64,000 nt of DNA from Phycisphaerales bacterium. GTDB lineage: Bacteria; Planctomycetota; Phycisphaerae; Phycisphaerales; UBA1924. The stretch spans positions 62,001-126,000 of the forward strand of contig DASPKU010000015.1 of the NCBI GenBank assembly GCA_035627955.1, given 5' to 3'. The notes beneath the pieces are model-generated. The model ran no database searches. It was not told the origin of the DNA and worked only from the letters and a program-made list of their open reading frames with translations. Below are positions 1 to 6,837 of this stretch, in pieces; within the stretch, counting starts at the first letter, position 1, and each line of letters opens with the position of its first letter. Made by a program: the position numbers and the translations under genes.

Positions 1-443
1 GCGACGGCGTGACCCGCCCATCCCACGACCATGCCCGAGATGTTGCCCGCGACCTCGCGGGTCTTACCGGTCGCTATCGCATATCCGATGCCAAGGAGAA
101 TCCCCGACACTGCCACCGCCCCCAGAACGATCCCGCCGTTGATGACACCCAGCCACACGCCAAGAGCGCCCATCAGCTTGGCGTCGCCCGCGCCCCCCCC
201 CGCGAACAGGAACAGCAGCACATAGGGGAGCCCAAGGGCGACGCACGCCAGAAGCCCATCCGCAACCCCCGCCACACCGCCCGACCAGGCGGCGAAGGCC
301 AGCCCCGTCGCGAACGTTCCCGCCGTCAGCCAGTTGGGCAGCCGGCGCGCATGCAGGTCCGTCGCCGCACCAACAAGCACGGCCACGGCCGGGACCGCCC
401 ACTGGAGCGCGGGCTGCGAGCTGTTCCAAAGGGTCGTGAGCAC
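1..443 (-). CDS. Prepilin peptidase, A24/CpaA-TadV type (partial, 3' end beyond left edge)
   Basis: This inner-membrane aspartic peptidase would process Flp/Tad prepilins. The frame is open from a GTG at 443 to the window edge (147 codons), and the stop lies outside the window. The GTG is preceded by AGGGAGG at a spacing of 5 nt. Near residue 29 there is a D-L-H-A-R-R-L-P-N-W-L-T segment. About 60 residues later comes GAGDAKLMGALG, containing the GxGD-type second catalytic Asp with the family's following Lys-Leu. Several hydrophobic segments are spaced as in short CpaA-like peptidases that lack the N-terminal methylase domain. Two Flp pilin genes lie just upstream on the same strand, which supports the role. 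The start is GTG, so searches restricted to ATG starts would miss it. The family call is firm; the exact substrate is inferred from the neighbours. Confidence 0.85.
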   Translation of the reverse strand, partial: MLTTLWNSSQPALQWAVPAVAVLVGAATDLHARRLPNWLTAGTFATGLAFAAWSGGVAGVADGLLACVALGLPYVLLFLFAGGGAGDAKLMGALGVWLGVINGGIVLGAVAVSGILLGIGYAIATGKTREVAGNISGMVVGWAGHAV

Positions 444-502
444 CGCATCCTCCCTAATCCGGTGTTCCCGGCCATACGCCCCGCCGGGGGATAGAAACCG
501 AA

Positions 503-524
503 GGGGCACCGTTTCCGGTGCCCC
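503..524 (-). terminator. Hairpin terminator after the pilin genes
   Basis: A perfect 9-bp stem (GGGGCACCG / CGGTGCCCC) closes a 4-nt loop, between the downstream Flp pilin and the prepilin peptidase. Read on the minus strand it is followed by TTCGGTTTCT, a weak pyrimidine tract. It may attenuate read-through from the highly expressed pilins into the peptidase. Confidence 0.6.
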
Positions 525-562
525 TCGGCTGGCTTGTCGAGGCCTCGCGGCCTCTGGCGCGA

Positions 563-730
563 TTAGGCGCCGAGCTCGCTCTTCAGGCCGTTCCACTTGC
601 CGTGGACCCAGGTGCCGATGGCGGCGACGATGGCCACCACGCCGGCGACGATGAGGCCCGCGACGATCGCGTACTCGATGGTCTCGAGGCCGCGCTCATC
701 CTTCACGAAACGGTTCAGAATCTTCGACAT
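563..730 (-). CDS. Flp/Fap-type pilin subunit, copy 2
   Basis: This is a 55-residue Flp-family major pilin of a Tad-type pilus. A short basic leader ends in DERG, followed by LETIEYAIVAG with the conserved pilin Glu and Tyr. A single hydrophobic alpha helix of about 20 residues and a short hydrophilic tail (WVHGKWNGLK) complete it. A24 prepilin peptidases cut after a Gly in such leaders, and the partial peptidase gene lies 120 bp downstream. The ATG at 730 has AGGAG 6 nt upstream. The protein is nearly identical to the next pilin (811-978), differing at about four or five residues, so the pair is a recent tandem duplication. Flp subunits polymerise into thin adhesive fibres. The length is normal for the family. 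Confidence 0.9.
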   Translation of the reverse strand: MSKILNRFVKDERGLETIEYAIVAGLIVAGVVAIVAAIGTWVHGKWNGLKSELGA

Positions 731-810
731 GGCAATCTCCTTCTAGAGTTGTGGCAGGTTGCCCCTGCCGGGTTGGTGTCTGGGGCCACGAGCCCCCTCT
801 CTCCCACGGC

Positions 811-978
811 TCAGGCGCCGAGGCTGGTCTTCAGGCCGTTCCACTTCCCGTGCACCCACGTGCCGATGGCGGCGACGATGGCCACCACGCCCGCGACGAT
901 GAGGCCGGCGACAATCGCGTACTCGATGGTCTCGAGGCCGCGCTCGTCCTTGGCGAAACGGTTCAGAATCTTGGTCAT
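811..978 (-). CDS. Flp/Fap-type pilin subunit, copy 1
   Basis: This is a 55-residue Flp-family pilin and the first gene in the minus-strand group. It has the same build as its neighbour: a basic leader MTKILNRFAK, the DERG processing region, ETIEYAIVAG, a hydrophobic helix, then a short tail ending KTSLGA. The ATG at 978 follows GAAAGGAA. An 80-bp spacer containing a small GGGGC/GCCCC hairpin separates the two pilins. Two near-identical major pilins suggest either dosage or minor compositional variation of the fibre; the sequence cannot say which. Confidence 0.9.
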   Translation of the reverse strand: MTKILNRFAKDERGLETIEYAIVAGLIVAGVVAIVAAIGTWVHGKWNGLKTSLGA

Positions 979-1436
979 GTGACGTTCCTTTCTTCAGCTG
1001 TCCGGCCTGGGAAGTCCCCGCCGGCTCTTCAAGCCCCCCGCCGAGCCGCACGCGCGCCTCTGCTGCCAGGGTTCCCAGGATGCGGGGACAACGTCCCCGG
1101 AATCGCCCCCGCGGCGTTCCCGCCGGCAGAGCCGTTCACGAACCGGTCAACCGCTTTCGTCCTTGAGGTAAGTCCGTTCACCTGAGGCGGTTACCGGGTC
1201 TCCACCCGACCGTTGCCCTCAGTGCGGTGCATGCTGAGCACGCCCAATGTGTACTCACCTTTAGCCGTCCCAACCACCGATCCTGACAAGTCATTGCACA
1301 AAACGGGGCATTAACCTGCACAGACCGCCGATCTTACCATGCGGTGCACGCTTCCAAAGGGTTATTGGCGTCCTCATTCGCAAGTGCGTGATCCGTTTGG
1401 GTTTGCGCACATCGACCAAGCATCCACAACTTTCCC
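979..1436. other. Intergenic region between divergent pilin and TadG-like genes
   Basis: About 460 bp separates the start of the first pilin (minus) from the promoter of the TadG-like gene (plus). I see no convincing coding frame or RNA gene. It must hold the minus-strand pilin promoter, but I could not identify a clear -35/-10 pair there. Confidence 0.5.
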
Positions 1437-1464
1437 TTGAACCCACGGCGTCCTGCCGTAGACT
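1437..1464 (+). promoter_or_regulatory. Predicted vegetative promoter for the TadG-like gene
   Basis: TTGAAC (1437-1442) and TAGACT (1459-1464) are separated by 16 nt, and the ATG lies 30 nt further on. TAGACT recurs as a -10 candidate elsewhere in the window. Confidence 0.5.
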
Positions 1465-1494
1465 CTCCACATCTGCGTGCGGGAGCACTTTCAT

Positions 1495-2724
1495 ATGAAG
1501 GGTGGGCGCCGGGGTATTGCCATCGTCTGGGTGAGCATCGCCATCGTGGTGATGCTTTCGCTCGTTGGCCTCGCGCTCGACACCGGTTACGCCGTGCTCG
1601 TCGGCAACCAGCTCCAGAACGGCGCTGACGCTGCGGCCCTCGCCGGTGCACAAACTGTCGCGACCGACCAGGCCACCGCCCGCGCCCGCGCCTCAACGGC
1701 CGGTGCGGCCAACTCCGCCGCAGGCTCCAGCCTCACCTTCGACCAGAACACAGACGTCGAGGTCGGTTACTTCCACCCCTCGACCAAGGTATTCACCGCT
1801 TCCGGCGTTCTTCCCAATGCGGTCCGCGCCCATGCCCGGCGCACCGGCACCGCCCACGGCGCCGTGCCCCTCCTCTTCGGTGCCGCCTACGGCTCGCCGA
1901 CCATGGATATGACACGCGACGCGGTGGCCAGCATCAACGTCTCCGTGTCGCCCGCGCTCCTCGTGATGGACCCCACCGGCGAGTACGCGCTGGACCTCAC
2001 CGGCTCCGCCCGCATCCGCGTCCCCAACGGCGGCGTCCTCGTCAACTCCAGCCACCCCAACGGCACCCGCCTTGGCGGCTCGTCCATTCTCGACACCCCT
2101 GCGCTCGCGATCACCACCAGCTCCATCCCCGACATCTCCCACCTTACCGGCCAGCTCGCGACCAACCGCGCTCCGCAGTCGGACCCCATGGCGTGGCTTC
2201 CCGAGCCCACCCCCGGCCCCGCCGTCGAGACCAACAAGGTGGTCGTCGGCACCGGCAACACCCGCACCCTTGAGCCCGGCTACTACCCCGGCGGCATCAA
2301 CGTCCGCGGCACGCTCGTCATGAACCCCGGCATCTACATCCTCGATGACGACTTTGAGGCCAACAGCCAGGCCAGCGTCACCGGCAACGGCGTCATGATT
2401 TTCCTTCGCGGCTCCGCCAACATGGGCTTCAACAGCGACGGCATGACCCTTCTGCTCAACCCCCCCACCTCCGGGCTCTACCAGGGCGTCACCATCTTCC
2501 AGCAGCGCGGCAACACCGCCGCGTCCAGCCTCCCCGTCTCCGGCACCGCCATCCCCAACGGCACCATTTACATCCCCAGCGCGCAGCTCAACATCACCTC
2601 CAGCGGCGGCTCGGGCGGCGTCAAGCTCCTCGTCTGGCGCCTCAACGTGTCCGGCTCGGGAACGCTGACCATCACCGGTCAGAACCAGATCTCCACCACC
2701 GGCAACCCGTTCCTGGTCGAGTAG
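1495..2724 (+). CDS. TadG-like pilus assembly / secreted protein
   Basis: The 409-residue protein has one N-terminal membrane helix (about residues 7-29). This is followed by the TadE/TadG-type signature NQLQNGADAAALAGA, in which a short helix leads into a periplasmic or surface domain. The rest is low-charge, Ser/Thr/Asn/Gly-rich and beta-predicted, with repeated short G-x-hydrophobic strands. Putative Flp pilus-assembly proteins of this kind sit at the cell envelope and help fibre assembly. I chose ATG 1495 because GGGAG lies 9 nt upstream; an in-frame GTG at 1477 is an alternative without a ribosome-binding site. Context (divergent flp genes and a prepilin peptidase) supports a Tad role. 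The C-terminal two-thirds has no domain I recognise. Confidence 0.75.
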   Translation: MKGGRRGIAIVWVSIAIVVMLSLVGLALDTGYAVLVGNQLQNGADAAALAGAQTVATDQATARARASTAGAANSAAGSSLTFDQNTDVEVGYFHPSTKVFTASGVLPNAVRAHARRTGTAHGAVPLLFGAAYGSPTMDMTRDAVASINVSVSPALLVMDPTGEYALDLTGSARIRVPNGGVLVNSSHPNGTRLGGSSILDTPALAITTSSIPDISHLTGQLATNRAPQSDPMAWLPEPTPGPAVETNKVVVGTGNTRTLEPGYYPGGINVRGTLVMNPGIYILDDDFEANSQASVTGNGVMIFLRGSANMGFNSDGMTLLLNPPTSGLYQGVTIFQQRGNTAASSLPVSGTAIPNGTIYIPSAQLNITSSGGSGGVKLLVWRLNVSGSGTLTITGQNQISTTGNPFLVE

Positions 2725-2746
2725 CCCCGCGTATCATCCTGCCGAC

Positions 2747-2818
2747 GCGGGCGTAACTCAGTGGTAGAGTGACAGCCTTCCAAGCTGTACGTCGGGGGTT
2801 CGAATCCCCTCGCCCGCT
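2747..2818 (+). tRNA. tRNA-Gly (anticodon TCC)
   Basis: A full cloverleaf is visible. The acceptor arms GCGGGCG and CGCCCGC pair over 7 bp. The D arm contains AGTGGTAGA, the anticodon loop reads CTTCCAA (TCC, reading Gly GGA/GGG), and the T arm is GGGGG-TTCGAAT-CCCCT with one wobble. The CCA end is not encoded. Confidence 0.97.
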
Positions 2819-2855
2819 TTCAGCTTCCAATCACGTGGCGGCATGAAGGGCGCGG

Positions 2856-2884
2856 TTCCCCAACCGTGCCCTCTTCATTAGACT
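2856..2884 (+). promoter_or_regulatory. Predicted promoter of the SWIM/MoxR operon, leaderless type
   Basis: TTCCCC (2856-2861), a 17-nt spacer and TAGACT (2879-2884) precede the GTG start at 2892 by only 7 nt. Transcription would begin at or next to the start codon. The element closely resembles the one in front of the HNH gene at 29296-29326. Confidence 0.5.
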
Positions 2885-2891
2885 CCCCTAC

Positions 2892-4247
2892 GTGCAGCCG
2901 CTCACCCAGCAGCAGGTCCTCGCGCTCGCGCCAGATGCTGCCTCTGCCACCGCGGGGCAGGGGCTGTGTGCGCTCAAGAAGTGGACCAGCGTCGGGCGGA
3001 GCGGGCGGGCCGTGTGGGGCCTGTGCCAGGGTTCAGGCAAGGACCCTTACCAGATCCGCGTGGACCTCACCGGCCCGGCGTTCAAGTGCAACTGCCCGAG
3101 CCGCAAGTTCCCCTGCAAGCACGGCCTTGGGCTGATGCTCCTATGGGCAAAGGAACCCAGCGCGTTCAAGGAGCAGGACGAGCCCGGCTGGGTCAGCGAG
3201 TGGATCGAGGGCCGGGCAGAGAAGCAGGAGAAGAAGGTCGAGAAGGCCAAGGCCGTGGCCGAGAAGCCAGTCGACCTCGAGGCCCAGGCGAAGCGCGCGG
3301 CGCAGCGCGATGCGCGCGTCCGCGAAGGCGTAGCGGGGTGCCGCTTGTGGTTGGATGACCTGTTGCGGCGCGGCCTCGCGGCGGCGCGCTCGGGCAGTGC
3401 GCTGAGCGAGATGGAGAAGACAGCCGCTCGACTCGTGGATGCGCAGGCGCCCGGCCTCGCGGGGTATGTGCGGCGCACACCCGAACTGCTCGTCTCAGGT
3501 GATGGCTGGGAGGCGCGAATACTCGACCATCTCTCGCGGCTGCACCTGCTGCTCGCCGCCGCGGAGCAGCTCGGGTCGCTGCCGCCGGAACTGGGCACGG
3601 ACGTCCGCACCGCGCTGGGCTACACGCAGTCGAAGGACGAGGTGCTGGCCGCCCCCGGCGTGCAGGACCGCTGGTGCGTGATCGCGCAGCTGATCGAGGA
3701 GGAGGACCGGTTGCGCTCGCGGCGGACGTGGCTGCTGGGCCGCGGAACGGGCCGGCGAGCCCTCGTCCTGGACTTTGCTGCGGGGCTCCAGCCGCTGGAC
3801 ACGAGCCTCGTCGCAGGCGTGGAGTTTGAGGGCGAAGTAGGGTTCTACCCGTCGCGCCTGCCGCAGCGGGCACTGATCAAGTCGCGCGATGCGGGCGCCT
3901 CCCTCACCCAACTGCCCGAGGGAGCGGCTGACGGTTCAATCGAGGCTGCGCTCAGCGGCTATGCGGGTGCGCTCGCGCAGCAGCCCTGGATGTTCCGGTG
4001 GCCGATGGTGCTCGCGGGGGGGGGGCTTGTGCAGCACGGCAGCAGATGGCTGATCGCGGACAGCTCGGGTGCGGCCCTGCCAATCAGCCCTGCTTTCGCC
4101 CGCACGCTTCACCTTTGGCGACTCCTCTCAGCCACGAGTGGCAGGCCGGCGCTCATCACCGGCGAGTGGGACGGCGAGAACTTCCTGCCCCTCAGCGTGA
4201 TAACTCCGGCGGGGTACGAGGACGTCGCCCCAAGGGGGGCCGCATGA
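2892..4247 (+). CDS. SWIM zinc-finger protein
   Basis: The 451-residue protein carries a SWIM-type zinc-binding motif at residues 66-77 (C-x-C-x6-C-x-H, in CNCPSRKFPCKHGLGL). SWIM domains bind DNA or protein partners. A Lys/Glu-rich, probably helical stretch follows at about 105-135, then a long helical region. It is the first gene of a five-gene operon; its stop overlaps the next ATG in an ATGA. SWIM proteins next to DUF5691 genes are a recurrent pair in actinobacteria and other phyla. No enzymatic motif is visible, so it is best seen as the nucleic-acid or adaptor component. The GTG start has no Shine-Dalgarno sequence but has a -10-like box 7 nt upstream. Confidence 0.85.
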   Translation: MQPLTQQQVLALAPDAASATAGQGLCALKKWTSVGRSGRAVWGLCQGSGKDPYQIRVDLTGPAFKCNCPSRKFPCKHGLGLMLLWAKEPSAFKEQDEPGWVSEWIEGRAEKQEKKVEKAKAVAEKPVDLEAQAKRAAQRDARVREGVAGCRLWLDDLLRRGLAAARSGSALSEMEKTAARLVDAQAPGLAGYVRRTPELLVSGDGWEARILDHLSRLHLLLAAAEQLGSLPPELGTDVRTALGYTQSKDEVLAAPGVQDRWCVIAQLIEEEDRLRSRRTWLLGRGTGRRALVLDFAAGLQPLDTSLVAGVEFEGEVGFYPSRLPQRALIKSRDAGASLTQLPEGAADGSIEAALSGYAGALAQQPWMFRWPMVLAGGGLVQHGSRWLIADSSGAALPISPAFARTLHLWRLLSATSGRPALITGEWDGENFLPLSVITPAGYEDVAPRGAA

Positions 4248-5731
4248 CGCAAGCTGCCGCACAATCACCGCCGCAGGTGCTCAAGCAGCTGATCCCCGGC
4301 GTGCTCGTCGGCCTCAGCCGCGATCAGCAACAGCCGTCTCTAGTGCTCACCCGCGCCGCCCGCGCGGCCACCCGCGCCCGCGCCGGGTTCAAGCCGGTCC
4401 CCGCGGGCACACCGCTGCCCACCTGCCCAGACGACGCCAGCCCCGCCGCAAGCCCCGGCGCAGGCGCAATCCTCGACCGACTGCTCACCGACCCGGACGC
4501 GGGGCTCATCGAAGAATGGGCCACGCTCGCGCAGGATCGCGGCGTTCGTGTCGCTGACCGCAGTGTCACTGACCTTCTCGAGTGGTGGTCCCGCCAGCCG
4601 CGCCGCTCCGAGGCGGTGTTCGCGGCAACTGGCGCACGCGGCCAGTGGCTCGCGTCGCTCAACCCCGAGTGGCGCAAGCCCGTGGCCGTCACCGCCGTCC
4701 CCGCTCACGCGGACGAGTTGTGGCAGACTGGCACTGGCGCAGAACGTGCGGCCCTGCTGACCACGATTCGCCGCCATGACCCGGCCCGGGCCCTCGGGCT
4801 CGTGCGGTCCACGTGGGCCGATGATGGCGCGGACGATCGGCGCCGCTTCATCGACGCCCTGCTCGCAGACGCGTCGATGCTCGACGAGCCGTTCCTCGAG
4901 TCCGCCCTCGATGATCGGGCCAAGAGCGTCCGTCGTGCCGCTGCGGCCGCGCTGATCACGATCCAGGGTTCCCGCCTGCGCGCCCGCATGACCGCGCTCG
5001 CCCGCACCATCATCAAGGCCGACAAGAAGAAGGGTGCACTCACGAGCGGCGTCGTCATCACGCTGGCTCGTCCGGCGGAGTACGACCAAGCTTGGGACCG
5101 CGACGGCATCGAAGAGCAGCCCTCCGGCGGAGGCGGCAAGCGCGCGTGGTGGACCAGGCAGGTCCTGGCGGGAGCCGATCTCAAAGTCTGGACCGAAGTG
5201 TCCGGACTGCCGCCCGAGCGCGTCCTTGAGAGCTTGGACCAGGACGACGTCACCGACGCGCTCGACGCGATCACCCGCGCCGCGCAGCTCGCCCGCAGCC
5301 CCGAGTGGGCTGGCCCCGTCGCCCGCACGGTGCTCGCACTCGAGCCCAAGAAGGTGCTGGAGCTCACCACCCTTTGGCCACTGCTTACCCAGGATGATCA
5401 GGAGGCCCTCGTATCCCGCATCATCGAGGCCCCCAAGCTCACGTTCTACGACGTGCTCGCCGCGCTCGCGGCCCTCCCCGGCCCCTGGTCGCCCGCGCTC
5501 TCCACCCGCATCCTCGCATTGTTCCAGAAGCACGCGACCTCCAAGAAGCCCGACGCCTGGCTGCTCGCCGGTCCCATCGACGCCATGGTCCGCAAGCTCT
5601 CTCCCACTGCCGTGGACGCCATGGAGCAGACCCTCGCCGCAATGTTCAGCGCCGAGTCCAGCAACACGATCCAGAAGACCATCGACAAGCTTCGCCTCCG
5701 GGCGGAGATGCACAAGGAGTTCAAAGCGTGA
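4244..5731 (+). CDS. DUF5691 family protein
   Basis: The 495-residue protein is helical and Ala/Leu-rich, without membrane segments or catalytic motifs I can recognise. Repeated helix pairs around residues 160-260 (for example a stretch with RAAAAALITIQG) look HEAT-like, which would fit a scaffold. The order SWIM-DUF5691 is the known neighbourhood of this family, whose function is unknown. The start at 4244 overlaps the SWIM stop by 4 bp; the frame is open further upstream, but that part lies inside the SWIM gene. The stop overlaps the GTG of the AAA+ gene, implying translational coupling through the operon. Confidence 0.75.
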   Translation: MTQAAAQSPPQVLKQLIPGVLVGLSRDQQQPSLVLTRAARAATRARAGFKPVPAGTPLPTCPDDASPAASPGAGAILDRLLTDPDAGLIEEWATLAQDRGVRVADRSVTDLLEWWSRQPRRSEAVFAATGARGQWLASLNPEWRKPVAVTAVPAHADELWQTGTGAERAALLTTIRRHDPARALGLVRSTWADDGADDRRRFIDALLADASMLDEPFLESALDDRAKSVRRAAAAALITIQGSRLRARMTALARTIIKADKKKGALTSGVVITLARPAEYDQAWDRDGIEEQPSGGGGKRAWWTRQVLAGADLKVWTEVSGLPPERVLESLDQDDVTDALDAITRAAQLARSPEWAGPVARTVLALEPKKVLELTTLWPLLTQDDQEALVSRIIEAPKLTFYDVLAALAALPGPWSPALSTRILALFQKHATSKKPDAWLLAGPIDAMVRKLSPTAVDAMEQTLAAMFSAESSNTIQKTIDKLRLRAEMHKEFKA

Positions 5732-6834
5732 GCAAGACGGCCGCACCCGCACCATCCCCCGCCACGCTCCGGGACACCGCCGAGCGGCAGTTCGCCGCCG
5801 AGCTCGCGGCGCTCCTGAAGGCCGATGACCGCCCGCGCCCGCCGAAGTGGAGGCTGTCACCCTGGGCCGTGGTCACCTACCTCGTCGGCGGCACGCTTGC
5901 CGACGGCACGGTCATCACGCCCAAGTACATTGGCAATCGCCGCCTCATGGAGATCGCCGTCGCCACCCTCGCCACCGACCGCGCACTGCTGCTGCTGGGC
6001 GTTCCCGGCACTGCGAAGAGCTGGGTGAGCGAGCACATCGCCGCGGCTATCAGCGGCGACTCGACTCTCATGGTCCAAGGCACCGCCGGCACGCCCGAAG
6101 AAGCGATCCGCTACGGCTGGAACTACGCCCTGCTGCTCGCCAAGGGCCCGAGCCGAGAGGCCCTGGTCCACAGCCCGGTGATGCGCGGCATGACCGAGGG
6201 CAAGATCGTGCGCGTAGAGGAGCTCACGCGCGTCCCCAGTGATGTGCAGGACACGCTGATCACGATCCTCTCCGAAAAGACGCTGCCCGTCCCCGAGCTC
6301 AACGAAGAGGTGCGCGCGGTCAAGGGCTTCAACATCATCGCGACCGCCAACGACCGCGACAGGGGTGTCAACGAGCTGTCGAGCGCCCTGAAGCGGCGCT
6401 TCAACACCGTCGTGCTCCCCGTGCCCGAGACGATGGACGAAGAGGTGGACATTGTGCAGCGGCGCGTGGTGCAGATGGGCAAGGCCCTCGAGATCCCCGC
6501 GGAGACGCCCGCGATGGATGAGATCCGGCGCGTGGTCACCATCTTCCGCGAGCTGCGCGATGGGAAGACCACGGACGGGAAGAGCAAGCTCAAGCAGCCC
6601 AGCGGCACGCTCAGCACGGCCGAGGCCATCAGCGTCATCACCAACGGGTCCGCGCTCGCGGCCCACTTCGGCGACGGCAAGCTTCGGGCAGCTGACGTCG
6701 CCAGCAGCATCATCGGCGCAATCATCAAGGACCCCGTGCAGGACCGCATCGTGATGCAGGAGTACCTCGAGACGGTGATCAAGGAACGCGACGGCTGGAA
6801 GGACCTGTACCGGGCGTGCAAGGACGTGATGTAA
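5728..6834 (+). CDS. MoxR-type AAA+ ATPase
   Basis: The 368-residue ATPase has a Walker A GVPGTAKS at residues 91-98, a Walker B-like KIVRVEEL, a sensor-1 segment IIATANDRD and an arginine-finger region ALKRRFN. A C-terminal lid follows. MoxR ATPases act as chaperone-like remodellers with VWA-domain partners, here the gene at 9168-10358. The first Walker B acid is replaced (VRVEE in place of the usual DE after four hydrophobics), so the Glu pair probably serves. The GTG start overlaps the upstream stop (GTGA). The gap to the next gene is 3 bp. Confidence 0.9.
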   Translation: MSKTAAPAPSPATLRDTAERQFAAELAALLKADDRPRPPKWRLSPWAVVTYLVGGTLADGTVITPKYIGNRRLMEIAVATLATDRALLLLGVPGTAKSWVSEHIAAAISGDSTLMVQGTAGTPEEAIRYGWNYALLLAKGPSREALVHSPVMRGMTEGKIVRVEELTRVPSDVQDTLITILSEKTLPVPELNEEVRAVKGFNIIATANDRDRGVNELSSALKRRFNTVVLPVPETMDEEVDIVQRRVVQMGKALEIPAETPAMDEIRRVVTIFRELRDGKTTDGKSKLKQPSGTLSTAEAISVITNGSALAAHFGDGKLRAADVASSIIGAIIKDPVQDRIVMQEYLETVIKERDGWKDLYRACKDVM

Positions 6835-6837
6835 TAG

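Noticed and set aside
9-494. Plus-strand frames over the first 500 bp
   Set aside because: The minus strand encodes a prepilin peptidase with catalytic motifs; the plus frames are its shadows.
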